NCBI GenBank assembly: GCA_013178295.1
Contig: JABLWW010000012.1
Location: 62,001-126,000, forward strand
Direction: 5' to 3'
DNA length: 64,000 nucleotides
Source: Anaerolineae bacterium
GTDB taxonomy: Bacteria > Chloroflexota > Anaerolineae > Anaerolineales > Anaerolineaceae
A program made the translations under genes and the position numbers. The notes below the pieces were generated by a model. The model saw only the letters and a list, made by a program, of their open reading frames with translations. It made no database searches and was not told where the DNA came from. Below, piece by piece: positions 10,069-18,580 of this stretch. Within the stretch, counting starts at the first letter, position 1; each line of letters begins with the position of its first letter.

Positions 10069-10569
10069 CTACCGTACTGGAGCGGGGTCAGGGCTGGCGG
10101 TCGGCTGGTCGGCTTCCAGACGGCGGGTGCGGTAATCCTCGTAGTCGGGCACCAGGCGGTGGTAAGTGTCGTCCATCAGCGGCGAGGAGATCATAAAATC
10201 GGCGGAGGCGCGGTTGCAGGCGATGGGAATGTTCCACACCACTGCCATGCGCAGCAGGGCTTTGACATCCGGGTCGTGCGGCATCGGTTCCAGCGGGTCC
10301 CAGAAGAAGATGAGAAAGTCAATCTCGCCGTCCACAATTTTGGCGCCAATCTGCTGGTCGCCGCCCAGCGGGCCGCTTTGCAGTTTGACGACTTCAAAGC
10401 CGAGCGCTTTTTCGAGCATCTCGCCGGTGGTGCCGGTGGCGTAAATGCGGTGGTGCGCCAGCAGGTCGCGGTTGAACTTTGCCCACTCCAGCAGGTCGCG
10501 TTTTTTGTTATCGTGCGCCACCAGGGCAATGTGTTTATCGTGCATCATGGGGATTTTGAGATGTTTCAT
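10069..10569 (-). CDS. mgsA: Methylglyoxal synthase
   Basis: 166 aa from ATG 10569. It converts dihydroxyacetone phosphate to methylglyoxal and phosphate, a glycolytic bypass. Family landmarks are present: the [10 protein letters not shown] start, the ATGTTGE phosphate-binding loop, [14 protein letters not shown], and the [18 protein letters not shown] region with the catalytic Asp. The start has a GGAG ribosome site and overlaps the stop of the upstream dehydratase gene by 4 nt (ATGA), so the two are translationally coupled. Confidence 0.93.
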   Translation of the reverse strand: MKHLKIPMMHDKHIALVAHDNKKRDLLEWAKFNRDLLAHHRIYATGTTGEMLEKALGFEVVKLQSGPLGGDQQIGAKIVDGEIDFLIFFWDPLEPMPHDPDVKALLRMAVVWNIPIACNRASADFMISSPLMDDTYHRLVPDYEDYRTRRLEADQPTASPDPAPVR

Positions 10570-11525
10570 GCAGTGCTCCTTTGCCAGGGGAGGCGCTCCA
10601 AATCCACGTTGCCGCCGGAGAGGATGACGCCCACCCGCAGCCCGTCGAGACGGATTTTGCGCTCCCACAGCAGACCGAGCGGCACAGCGGCAGAGGGTTC
10701 GATGAGCAGTTTGGCGCGCTCCCACACAAAACGCATGGCGGCGATAATGGCTTCTTCGCTGACGGTAACGATCTGCTCGACATCACGCTGGATGACGGCG
10801 AAGGTGCGCGGACTGAGCGAGGTGAGCAGCCCGTCGGCGACGGTGCGCGGGCTGACGGAGGGGATGATGTGCCCGGCTTGCAGCGAGCGGTAGGCGTCGT
10901 CTGCCATTTCTGGCTCGGCGGCGATGACGCGGGCGCGCGGCAGCAGGGCGCGCGTGGTGATGGCGCTGCCGCTGAGCAAACCGCCCCCGCCCACCGGCGC
11001 CAGCACGACATCCAGCTCGCCCGTCTGCTGGATCAGCTCCAGGGCGGCGGTGCCCTGCCCGGCGATGATCTGGTCGTTATCGTAGGGGTGCACTTCCACG
11101 GCGCCGTTTTGCCCGATGACCTGCGCCAGCGTGGCTTCGCGCGCTTGCAGTGTGGGGGCGCAGAAGGTGATCTGCCCGCCGTAGCCAGCCACGGCGGCTT
11201 TTTTGACCGCTGGGGCGTTTTCGGGCATGACGATGTAGGCGGGGATGCCGCGCAGCCGTGCCGCCAGCGAGAGCGCCTGGGCGTGGTTGCCGGAGGAGTG
11301 CGTTGCCACCCCGCGCTGCGCCTGTTCACCGCTCAGCGCAAAGACTACATTGCACGCCCCGCGGAACTTGAAGGCGCCCACCTTTTGCAGGTTTTCGCAT
11401 TTTAAAAACACCTGCGCCCCCACCTGGCGGTTGAGGCTCTCACAGGTCATCACCGGTGTATGGTGAATATAGGGGCGGATGCGCACCGCGGCGCGCAGAA
11501 CGTCTTCGATGGTGGTCTGGCTCAT
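10566..11525 (-). CDS. Threonine/serine dehydratase-like PLP enzyme
   Basis: 319 aa, fold type II PLP enzyme of the TdcB/serine racemase size class, without the C-terminal regulatory domain of biosynthetic IlvA. The PLP lysine lies in FKFRGACN, the substrate loop is SSGNHAQA, and the phosphate-binding glycine loop is GGGGLLSG. It should deaminate threonine or serine to 2-oxobutyrate or pyruvate; serine racemase activity cannot be excluded. A TATAAT box (11536-11541, minus) lies only 10 nt before ATG 11525, leaving almost no leader. It is co-transcribed with mgsA. Confidence 0.88.
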   Translation of the reverse strand: MSQTTIEDVLRAAVRIRPYIHHTPVMTCESLNRQVGAQVFLKCENLQKVGAFKFRGACNVVFALSGEQAQRGVATHSSGNHAQALSLAARLRGIPAYIVMPENAPAVKKAAVAGYGGQITFCAPTLQAREATLAQVIGQNGAVEVHPYDNDQIIAGQGTAALELIQQTGELDVVLAPVGGGGLLSGSAITTRALLPRARVIAAEPEMADDAYRSLQAGHIIPSVSPRTVADGLLTSLSPRTFAVIQRDVEQIVTVSEEAIIAAMRFVWERAKLLIEPSAAVPLGLLWERKIRLDGLRVGVILSGGNVDLERLPWQRSTA

Positions 11526-11623
11526 GAATAGGGATATTATACCGCAAACGCGGCGGGGAGCAGGTATGGGGAAGATGAGGCACTTTCTTCTCGAAAGTTT
11601 GTTCTTGAATGAAGATGGAGTGT

Positions 11624-11629
11624 TATAAT
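11624..11629 (+). promoter_or_regulatory. -10 box for the small gene at 11658
   Basis: TATAAT, with a weak TTGTTC (11599-11604) as possible -35 at 19 bp spacing. The expected start of transcription leaves about 20 nt of leader carrying the GAGGAGAGG ribosome site. Confidence 0.5.
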
Positions 11630-11657
11630 TTGAGCGAACACCTGAGGAGAGGTTTTT

Positions 11658-11891
11658 GTGGCTGAAGAAAAGGAATTCTTTGATTGGAATCCTTATGAAC
11701 CGAAACCCTATAACAGATGGACAATGCGAGGGATGTTTGATATTCCAAAGGAGGTGTTTGTGGCAGAAGAATTGTGGGATTTCATTGGCGGCGATGGGGC
11801 ATATCAGGACTTATTAGATTGTTTTGAGCAGGCGGGCATTGAATTACGCCCGGAAATTGATCAGTATTTTGCAAAGTTTCGAAATCATTGA
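11658..11891 (+). CDS. Small protein of unknown function (77 aa), possibly a restriction endonuclease remnant
   Basis: 77 aa with a GTG start supported by a strong GAGGAGAGG ribosome site 5 nt upstream and its own TATAAT box. Codon use and base composition are more AT-rich than the neighbours. The sequence (PYEPKPYNRW, then ELWDFIGGDGAYQDLL) resembles from memory the C-terminal part of TdeIII-type restriction endonucleases. If correct, this would be a truncated fragment with an acquired start. That assignment is weak. No partner methylase gene is adjacent. Confidence 0.6.
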   Translation: MAEEKEFFDWNPYEPKPYNRWTMRGMFDIPKEVFVAEELWDFIGGDGAYQDLLDCFEQAGIELRPEIDQYFAKFRNH

Positions 11892-11969
11892 GATAATAAG
11901 TTGAAATCGTGAAAGCTTGTCTGTTGCAGGTAGGCATACAAAGTCTAATTTTTATAGTGAGGTGTAAAG

Positions 11970-12377
11970 ATGGCGCTGATTGATTGGGATGACTCTTTTA
12001 CAGTGAACGTCAAACAGCTGGATGACCAGCACAAACAGATCATCGGGATGATCAACAACCTGCACGCCGCCATGCAGGCTGGCAAAGGGCGGCAGGAGGT
12101 GGGCGAGATCATTAACAAGATGGTGGAGTACACCCGTCTGCACTTTTCGAGCGAGGAGAAAGTGCTCTCCGAAAACGGCTACCCTGCCTACAACGACCAA
12201 AAGAGGGCGCACGATGCCTTTACCCAGCGCGTGCTCGATTTTCAACAGCAGTATCAGCAGAGCAATCTGGTGCTCAGTTTGCAGGTGATCGGCTTTCTCA
12301 AAGAGTGGTGGACGGGGCATATCCTGGGCGAAGACCGCAAATACGCTGCGTTTCTCAACCAAAAGGGCGTGCGTTGA
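11970..12377 (+). CDS. Bacteriohemerythrin-like protein
   Basis: 135 aa, full length for a single-domain bacterial hemerythrin, a four-helix O2-binding or O2-sensing di-iron protein. Ligands seen are His21, His58, Glu62 (HFSSEE), His81, His117 and Asp122. At the position where the family has His four residues before His81, this protein has Gln77 (codon CAA), so one of the five histidines is missing and iron binding may be altered. A GAGGTG ribosome site precedes ATG 11970. Confidence 0.9.
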   Translation: MALIDWDDSFTVNVKQLDDQHKQIIGMINNLHAAMQAGKGRQEVGEIINKMVEYTRLHFSSEEKVLSENGYPAYNDQKRAHDAFTQRVLDFQQQYQQSNLVLSLQVIGFLKEWWTGHILGEDRKYAAFLNQKGVR

Positions 12378-12461
12378 GCGCGGCGGCGCAGCGCGGGCAT
12401 TGATGCGCACACGGCACAGACAGCCCCCTGTCAGATATCCCATGCCGGGCAGGGACGTTAC

Positions 12462-13406
12462 ATGAGCCACCTCCCGGCGCTGTTCAATATCCTGCTGCTC
12501 AGCCTGGCGGCTGGGCTGGGCACCAGTTTGGGCGGACTGATTGCCATTGTGCGCCGTCCGGGGCGGCGCATGTTTGGGGCGCTGATGGGGATGGCAGCCG
12601 GGGTGATGATTTCGCTTGCCTTTCTCGAGCTGGTCAATCAGGCGTGGGAGATGGGCGGGTTTTGGAGCGCATCCATTGGCTTTGGGCTGGGGGCGGGGTT
12701 GATGTTTGTGCTGGATTACTTTTTACCGCACATCCGTTTTGGCGAGCGCGAGACGGCGCACGGCGAGCCGCTGCCCTCGGCGCCGCCCTGCGGCGAAGCC
12801 CCCCCGCAGGCGCAGCATCTGCGCTACCGCGCTGGCGGGCGGCGCACCGCGCCTGCCGAAGCCGCGCCCGCGCCGCTGCCGCATCTTCACCGTCACCGCG
12901 GACGCCCCCACCGCCGCCGTCTGTGGCAGCTGCGCTTTGACAGCGGCGTGTTGGATGTGCGTCTGCTCAAAACCGGCATTCTGCTGCTGGTGGGCATCAC
13001 CCTGCACAACATCCCTGAAGGGTTTGCCGTTGGGGCGGGCTATCTGCATGCCCCGCGCTTTGGGCTTTTTATTGCCATTGCCATCCTGCTGCACAATATC
13101 CCCGAAGGGATTGCCACCGCCCTACCATTGTGCCGCTGCGGGGTGTGCCGCTGGGATGCTTTGAAAGCTGCCACGCTTTCCGGTCTGACCGAGCCGTTTG
13201 GCGCGCTGATCGCGGCGTTGTTTTTGGGGTCTTTTGACGCGCTGGTGCCGGGCGGGCTGGCGTTTGCCGGAGGGGTGATGGTGTTTATCACCCTCGATGA
13301 ACTCATCCCCACCGCCCGCGAGCACGGGCACGAGCATTACACCGCGCTGGGCATCATCGCCGGGTCGCTGTTTGTGTTTGTCCTTTCCGGCGTGTTTGGC
13401 GTGTAG
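12462..13406 (+). CDS. ZIP-family divalent metal transporter
   Basis: 314 aa integral membrane protein with about eight predicted helices. Helices 4 and 5 carry the ZIP signature HNIPEG twice (near residues 184 and 211), which binds the transported Zn2+ or Fe2+. The central cytoplasmic loop (about 95-160) is long and rich in Pro, Arg and His (LPHLHRHRGRPHRR), typical for a metal-binding loop though unusually basic. A Cys-rich stretch PLCRCGVC follows the second signature and is odd for the family; local sequence errors are possible. Substrate metal is not determined. Confidence 0.85.
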   Translation: MSHLPALFNILLLSLAAGLGTSLGGLIAIVRRPGRRMFGALMGMAAGVMISLAFLELVNQAWEMGGFWSASIGFGLGAGLMFVLDYFLPHIRFGERETAHGEPLPSAPPCGEAPPQAQHLRYRAGGRRTAPAEAAPAPLPHLHRHRGRPHRRRLWQLRFDSGVLDVRLLKTGILLLVGITLHNIPEGFAVGAGYLHAPRFGLFIAIAILLHNIPEGIATALPLCRCGVCRWDALKAATLSGLTEPFGALIAALFLGSFDALVPGGLAFAGGVMVFITLDELIPTAREHGHEHYTALGIIAGSLFVFVLSGVFGV

Positions 13407-13429
13407 CCCGTCATACATTGGGGGCAAGC

Positions 13430-13740
13430 CGATGGCTGAGTCACATCCTACTGCGGGCTCACGCGTAGGTTGGGTTGGGGGGCGCATGGGTATTGGGTTT
13501 GAAGCCATCGCTTCCCGCCCCGAAACCCAACGCCATGCCGATGTTCCGCACGGGGTCAAAAATGTTGGGTTTCGCAAACAACGCTCAACCCAACCTACGG
13601 CTGCGCTCCCTCGAAATGACAGCCCGCTACATATAGGGTGGGGCTTGCCCCATCGCAAGCATTGGCTCCCCTCCCTCTGGGAGGGGACGGGGGAGGGCAA
13701 CCCCCCCCCCGAAACCCAATGCCCTGCCAATGCGGCGGCG
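13430..13740. repeat. Cluster of intergenic palindromic repeats
   Basis: This 337-bp gap has no gene. It holds an inverted pair (GTAGGTTGGGTTG near 13470 and CAACCCAACCTAC near 13598), the palindrome ATGGGGCTTGCCCCAT (13638-13653), and one copy of the CCCTCCCTCTGGGAGGGG unit (13669-13698) ending in a run of ten C. The same motifs recur elsewhere in the window. Confidence 0.75.
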
Positions 13741-13743
13741 GGC

Positions 13744-14667
13744 TTATTTGTTGACCTGGAAGGTGGTGATGCCCTTCTCGAAGAAATCGCGTATCTGGTT
13801 GGCGGCTGCCAGCCCGGCGTTGATGTTGGCTTCTTCGGTCTGCGCACCCATCTTCTTGGGGGTGAAGAAGAAGCGTCCGGCGTAGTTGGCTTCGATCTCG
13901 GCTTTGCAGGCTGGGGCGACATCGGCAAGATAGACGAAGTCCTTGCGCTCGGCAAACATCTTCAGCAGGTCTTCTTCGTTGATGACCTCCTCGCGGGCGG
14001 TGTTGACCAGCACAGCCGGAATGGGCATGCGCGAGAGCAGGTCAAAGTTGATCGAGCGTTTGGTTTCGGCGTTGGCGGGAATGTGCAGCGAGACGTAGTT
14101 GGATTTGGCATATAGATCGTGCACATTTGAGACCGCCTCCACGCCCAGGGCGGCAAAGGCTTCTTTGGGCAGGTAGGGGTCAAACGCCACCACGTGCATG
14201 CCAAAGCCTTTGGCGATCTCAGCCACGCGCCGCCCGACGTTGCCAAAGGCGTGCAGACCGATGGTCTTGCCTTTGATTTCGCTGCCCGATTTGCCGCTGA
14301 AGAAGGCGCGGGCGTGGTAGATCATCATGCCAAACACCAGTTCGGCGACGGCGTTGGCGTTCTGCCCGGGGGTGTTCATCACCACCACCTTGTGGGCGGT
14401 GGCGGCTTGCAGGTCAATGTTATCGTAACCGGCACCGGCGCGCACCACAATTTTGAGCTTTTTGGCGGCGTCCAGCACTTGGGGAGTTACCAGGTCGCTG
14501 CGCACGATGAGGGCGTCGGCATCTGCCACCGCCTGCAAAAACTGTGAGACGTCGGTATATTTTTCCAGCAGGGCAAACTCATATCCGGCATCCTGCACAA
14601 TCTTTTTGATGCCCTCTACCGCCACCGGCGCAAAGGGTTTATCGGTTGCTACCAGCACTTTGGTCAT
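13744..14667 (-). CDS. serA: D-3-phosphoglycerate dehydrogenase, short Lys-type
   Basis: 307 aa, first step of serine synthesis from 3-phosphoglycerate. The NAD domain motif is HAFGNVGRRVAE, the substrate arginine lies in NTAREEV, and the usual catalytic His position (PHIGAST-like segment) reads TPKKMGAQT with Lys. This Lys-containing short form closely matches SerA of Bacteroidetes, so it is a recognised subtype and not a damaged gene. ACT and other regulatory domains are absent. An AAGGAGCAG site precedes ATG 14667 and a TATAAT box lies at 14724-14729 (minus). Confidence 0.88.
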   Translation of the reverse strand: MTKVLVATDKPFAPVAVEGIKKIVQDAGYEFALLEKYTDVSQFLQAVADADALIVRSDLVTPQVLDAAKKLKIVVRAGAGYDNIDLQAATAHKVVVMNTPGQNANAVAELVFGMMIYHARAFFSGKSGSEIKGKTIGLHAFGNVGRRVAEIAKGFGMHVVAFDPYLPKEAFAALGVEAVSNVHDLYAKSNYVSLHIPANAETKRSINFDLLSRMPIPAVLVNTAREEVINEEDLLKMFAERKDFVYLADVAPACKAEIEANYAGRFFFTPKKMGAQTEEANINAGLAAANQIRDFFEKGITTFQVNK

Positions 14668-14723
14668 CGTTCTGCTCCTTGTGGGTGAAATAAAATGTGA
14701 GAATAGGTCAAATCAGCAGATTC

Positions 14724-14729
14724 ATTATA
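14724..14729 (-). promoter_or_regulatory. -10 box for serA
   Basis: TATAAT on the minus strand, giving a leader of about 50 nt that includes the AAGGAG ribosome site. No good -35 hexamer is seen. Confidence 0.5.
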
Positions 14730-14773
14730 CAACACTTTGCGGGCGATGTTTTTCCCGCTCTGCTGGACAAAAT

Positions 14774-14995
14774 TCACGTTTTGGCGGAGCCGCTCTGAAT
14801 CTTACCCAGCAGCCAGGCGCACAGGTTTTCGGGAGTTTCCCAGCGGGCTTCGCCGGGGAAATAGACCACGTCGCAGCGATTGCAGTACCACAGACGCTCT
14901 CACAGCGCCATATAAAGCGTATAGGTTTGCTGGGCGGCGGCGTGTTTGGCGCGGCGTCGTAGCCTGCGCTGGCGTTCGTTAATATCCGTTAACAC
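14774..14995 (-). pseudogene. Remnant of a zinc-ribbon protein with an in-frame TGA
   Basis: On the minus strand a 41-codon segment (14777-14899) reads ERLWYCNRCDVVYFPGEARW and continues to a TGA at 14774-14776; it looks like the C-terminal zinc-ribbon of a longer protein. Directly upstream, after one in-frame TGA (14900-14902), the same frame continues with a plausible basic segment (NERQRRLRRRAKHAAAQ). No start codon with a ribosome site is visible. The intact gene may have had TGG (Trp) at the TGA. Only two cysteines of the ribbon are seen. Confidence 0.35.
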
Positions 14996-15088
14996 ACGGC
15001 GCGGCGCTTTAGGTGTATGATGAACACGGCGCTCACTTCAGGGCGTAACCCGCAGGATAAAACTGCGTAGAAAGAAAAGGGACACATC

Positions 15089-15955
15089 ATGCTAACCCGA
15101 AAACAAAAATGGCTGCGGTTTTTGGGCGGGATGGCGCTGGTGCTGGTGGAGGCGGCGCTGGGGTTTGCCATCCTCACCCCGCGCTTTCACACGTGGGGCG
15201 CCACACCCGCCGAACTGACCGCCACCTACCCGGGCGACGACCTGCTCCCCGAGCGCGACCTGACGTGGACACACGCCATCACCATCAACGCCCCGCCGCA
15301 GCAGGTTTGGCCGTGGATTGCCCAGATGGGCGACCAGCGGGCGGCGTTTTACAGCTTTACCTTCATTGAAAATCTGTTTACCATTGGGCAGGCGGAGAAA
15401 TACCGCAACGCCAACCGCATTGTCGCCGAGTGGCAGAACCCCGCCCCCGGTGAGCGCTTCATTTACCCCCTGATGGTCATCCAGGCGGTGCAGCCGGGCG
15501 CGTGGCTGCTTGCCGGGCCAGCCCTGCCGGATATCGGCTGGACGTGGCTGTGGAAGATCACCCCGCAGGGGGCAGAGCAGACGCGCCTGGTGGTGCGCAT
15601 GCACATTGATTTTCCACCCGGCACGCCGCGCTGGGTGACGGGGATTACCAATTTGACGTTCTTTATGGAGCAGCGCATGCTGCAGGGCATCCGTCTGCGC
15701 GCCGAGGGGGGTGTCGAGCCGCCCTACGCCCAGCCGCTGGAAGTGCTGCTGTGGCTGGCGGCGCTGGCGGCCGGGCTGGTGTGCGGCTGGCGGGTGGTCT
15801 TCCGTCCGGCGTGGAAGTTTCCCCTTGCTGTGGGCATGCTGGCGGTGGCGGCGCTGTTTGTGCTCACCTTCATCCAGCCAGCCCTCTGGGTGCGGGGCGT
15901 CATCGTCCTGCTGTTGTGGCTGGCGGCTGTGTACCGCATCAAAAAGGAAAGCTGA
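15089..15955 (+). CDS. SRPBCC-domain membrane protein
   Basis: 288 aa. An N-terminal membrane helix (about 10-30) precedes a START/SRPBCC-like ligand-binding domain (about 55-210; typical INAPPQQVWPWIAQMGDQRAAFYSF motif), then three hydrophobic helices (about 222-283). Function unknown; such proteins bind hydrophobic ligands. It lies 19 nt upstream of a CrtI-like oxidoreductase with a near-identical AAAGGAAAAGGGA-type ribosome site, suggesting a two-gene operon. Confidence 0.75.
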   Translation: MLTRKQKWLRFLGGMALVLVEAALGFAILTPRFHTWGATPAELTATYPGDDLLPERDLTWTHAITINAPPQQVWPWIAQMGDQRAAFYSFTFIENLFTIGQAEKYRNANRIVAEWQNPAPGERFIYPLMVIQAVQPGAWLLAGPALPDIGWTWLWKITPQGAEQTRLVVRMHIDFPPGTPRWVTGITNLTFFMEQRMLQGIRLRAEGGVEPPYAQPLEVLLWLAALAAGLVCGWRVVFRPAWKFPLAVGMLAVAALFVLTFIQPALWVRGVIVLLLWLAAVYRIKKES

Positions 15956-15974
15956 TAGAAAGGAAAAGGGAAAT

Positions 15975-17489
15975 ATGAACGCAACCGCTCCCCAGCGCTC
16001 GCTGATTATCATCGGCGCCGGAATCGCCGGACTTTCGGCGGGCGTCTATGCCCAAATGAACGGCTACCACACACGCATCTACGAGATGCACAACCAGGCG
16101 GGCGGTCTGTGCACCGCCTGGAAGCGCAAAGGCTACACCGTTGACGGATGTATTCACTGGCTGGTCGGCTCCTCGCCGCAGGACGCCTTTTATCCCCTCT
16201 GGGAGGAGGTGGGGCTGATCCAGGGGCGGCAGTTTATCTATCAGGAGGAGTTGATGCGCTATGCCAGCCGCGGCGGCCGGGAGTTTATCTTCTACACCGA
16301 CCTCGATCGGCTGGAGGCGCATCTGCTGGAACTGGCGCCCGAAGACGCGGCGCTCATCCGCACCTTTATTGCCGATACGCGCCGCATGATGCACATGAAA
16401 AACGCCCCGGGCGAGCCTCCCGAACTGAGGACGCTCTTCGATAACCTCAAGGGTATGGCGGAGATGCTGCCGCTGATGGGGGTCTTCCGCCGCTGGGGTG
16501 GGATGGATCTGAGCGGCTTTGCCAAAAAGTTTGCCAATCCCTTTCTGCGCGAGGTCTTCGGCAATATCCTCTACCCAAATTTTTCGCTGATGGCGCTGAT
16601 GGTTGTGATGGTGTGGCTGCACAAAAAGGCTGCCGGTTACCCGCTGGGCGGTTCGCTGCCGATGGCGCAGGCGGTGGAGAGCCGCTTCCGCCAGCTGGGC
16701 GGCGAGATACACTACAACGCCCGTGTCAAGAAGATTCTGGTGGAAAACGACCAGGCGGTGGGTGTGCTTTTGGAAAACGGGCAGGAGGAGCGCGCCGATG
16801 ACATCATCTCGGCGGCTGACGGGCACGCCACCCTGTTTGAGATGCTCGACGGGCGCTATGTGGATGACAGCCTGGCGGCTTTCTACCGCAGCGCGCCGCT
16901 CTTCCCGCCGATTATGTATATCGGCATGGGCGTCAACCGCCGCATGGACGACGTGCCGCATTCCGTCTCGGGGACGATGCTGGCGCTGGATCAGCCCATC
17001 ACCGTCGCCGGGCAGCAGGTGGATCATCTGGATGTGCACGTCTTCAACTTTGACCCCAGCCTGGCGCCGCCGGGCAAGACGGTGATGACCGTTCTCTTCC
17101 CCACCAGCTATGAATATTGGAAGGAGCGCTACGCCGAAAAGGAACGCTACGACGCCGAAAAACAGGAGGCGGCGCTGGCGGTGGTGCGGGCGCTGGAGAG
17201 CCGCTTTGCCGGGCTGGAGCGCGATGTGGAGATGATTGACGTTGCCACGCCGGTCACCTTTGAGCGCTACACCGGCAACTGGAAAGCCTCGTGGGAGGGG
17301 TGGATGATCACCCCGCAGACGATGATGAAGCGTCTGCCCAAGCGTCTGCCGCGCCTGAAGAACTTTTGGATGATCGGGCAGTGGGTGCAGCCGGGCGGCG
17401 GTTTGCCCACCGGCGTGGTGCACGGACGGCAAATTGTGCAGATTCTGTGCCGCCGCGACGGCAAGCCGTTCACCACCAGCCGCCCGTGA
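15975..17489 (+). CDS. FAD-dependent oxidoreductase, phytoene desaturase/carotenoid isomerase-like
   Basis: 504 aa from ATG 15975. The N-terminal dinucleotide fold IIIGAGIAGLSAGVYA and the downstream EMHNQAGGLCTAW motif are those of the CrtI/CrtISO/retinol saturase family. The C-terminal FAD motif is VQPGGGLPTGVVHGRQ. Length fits the family. The substrate is probably a polyene or other isoprenoid, but no other carotenoid gene is adjacent. The start was placed at the first ATG with a ribosome site after the SRPBCC gene. Confidence 0.85.
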   Translation: MNATAPQRSLIIIGAGIAGLSAGVYAQMNGYHTRIYEMHNQAGGLCTAWKRKGYTVDGCIHWLVGSSPQDAFYPLWEEVGLIQGRQFIYQEELMRYASRGGREFIFYTDLDRLEAHLLELAPEDAALIRTFIADTRRMMHMKNAPGEPPELRTLFDNLKGMAEMLPLMGVFRRWGGMDLSGFAKKFANPFLREVFGNILYPNFSLMALMVVMVWLHKKAAGYPLGGSLPMAQAVESRFRQLGGEIHYNARVKKILVENDQAVGVLLENGQEERADDIISAADGHATLFEMLDGRYVDDSLAAFYRSAPLFPPIMYIGMGVNRRMDDVPHSVSGTMLALDQPITVAGQQVDHLDVHVFNFDPSLAPPGKTVMTVLFPTSYEYWKERYAEKERYDAEKQEAALAVVRALESRFAGLERDVEMIDVATPVTFERYTGNWKASWEGWMITPQTMMKRLPKRLPRLKNFWMIGQWVQPGGGLPTGVVHGRQIVQILCRRDGKPFTTSRP

Positions 17490-17585
17490 TGCGGGTTGGC
17501 GTCCCGCAGATACCCGCATTTTGGGCAGGGGCAGGCGCGGTGAGATAGTCTCCCGAAATTCTTGTCGGGGTGGTATCATATTGGC

Positions 17586-18512
17586 ATGAAACGGGCGCTG
17601 TTGATTGCGCTGGGATGGTTGTTGTGTGCGGGGTGTGCGCTGTCTTCTCTTTCAGGCGGAGCGCGCCCATCCGCGGCGGGCGATTTCACCCGCAGTCTGG
17701 TGGTTGATGGGCAGCGGCGCACCTATCAGGTGCACATTCCACCGTCGCTTGATCCTGCCCAGCCTGCGGCGCTGGTGCTGGTGTTTCACGGCGGCGGCGG
17801 CAATGCCGAAAGCATGGCGCGCGTCTCGCACTTTAGCCAGGAGGCAGACCGCAGCGGATTTGTGGTTGTCTATCCCAACGGCAACGGCCGCCTGGAGGAG
17901 AAAGTGCTGACATGGAACGGCGGCGCATGCTGCGGGTATGCGCAGAGCAAGAACATTGACGATGTGGGGTTTGTGCGGGCGCTGATCGCTGACCTGGAGA
18001 CGCTGGTTGCCGTTGACCCAAAACGCATCTATGCCACCGGCATCTCCAACGGCGGCATTTTCTCGTACCGTCTGGCGTGCGATGCCGCCCCGCTGTTTGC
18101 TGCGGTGGCTTCGGTGGCGGGCACACTCAATTATTCTGCCTGCGCCCCCTCTGAACCGCTGGCGGTGCTGCACATTCACGGCACGGCGGATGCGCATTTG
18201 CCCTACAATGGCGGCGTGGGCGAGGAATCGCGCATTGGCGTGGATTTTGTCTCGGTGCCTGAAACAATCCGTTTTTGGACGCAGGCGAACGGCTGCCCCG
18301 CCCAGCCGCAGCAGACGCGCAGCGGCAGTGTTGTGCACGATATCTATGCCCCCTGCCGGGCGGGCGCGGTGGTGGAACTCTACACGATCGAAGGCGGACT
18401 GCATGCCTGGCCCGGCGGCATCCCTGCCTGGCAGGGCGGTGATGAACCCAGCATGGAGATGGACGCCACGGCAGTCATCTGGCAGTTTTTTGCCGCTCAT
18501 CCAAAACCGTAG
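17586..18512 (+). CDS. Secreted lipoprotein esterase, PHB depolymerase/feruloyl esterase (LpqC) family
   Basis: 308 aa. A lipobox LLCAGC at residues 12-17 predicts lipoprotein export. The alpha/beta hydrolase core has oxyanion VFHGGGGN, nucleophile elbow TGISNGG, the acid near GTADAHLPY, and the catalytic His in EGGLHAWPGG. It should hydrolyse polyester or aromatic ester bonds outside the cell. A TATCAT box at 17574-17579 lies 6 nt before ATG 17586, so the message is probably leaderless and the in-frame codons upstream are not used. Confidence 0.83.
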   Translation: MKRALLIALGWLLCAGCALSSLSGGARPSAAGDFTRSLVVDGQRRTYQVHIPPSLDPAQPAALVLVFHGGGGNAESMARVSHFSQEADRSGFVVVYPNGNGRLEEKVLTWNGGACCGYAQSKNIDDVGFVRALIADLETLVAVDPKRIYATGISNGGIFSYRLACDAAPLFAAVASVAGTLNYSACAPSEPLAVLHIHGTADAHLPYNGGVGEESRIGVDFVSVPETIRFWTQANGCPAQPQQTRSGSVVHDIYAPCRAGAVVELYTIEGGLHAWPGGIPAWQGGDEPSMEMDATAVIWQFFAAHPKP

Positions 18513-18555
18513 GATGGGGCTTGCCCCATCGGTGGGGTGAACCTCAGGCTACGGC
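18505..18555. repeat. Palindromic intergenic repeat
   Basis: The core ATGGGGCTTGCCCCAT (18514-18529) is followed by GGTGGGGTGAACC; outer ends CCGTAG and CTACGG form an inverted repeat. Same family as those near 13640, 39921 and 50963. Confidence 0.7.
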
Positions 18556-18580
18556 TTGCTTCTCCATTGGAGAATTGAGC

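Noticed and set aside
12770-12960. Frameshift in the ZIP transporter loop
   Set aside because: The loop composition is odd, but the flanking membrane parts are in one frame and alternative frames give no better match.
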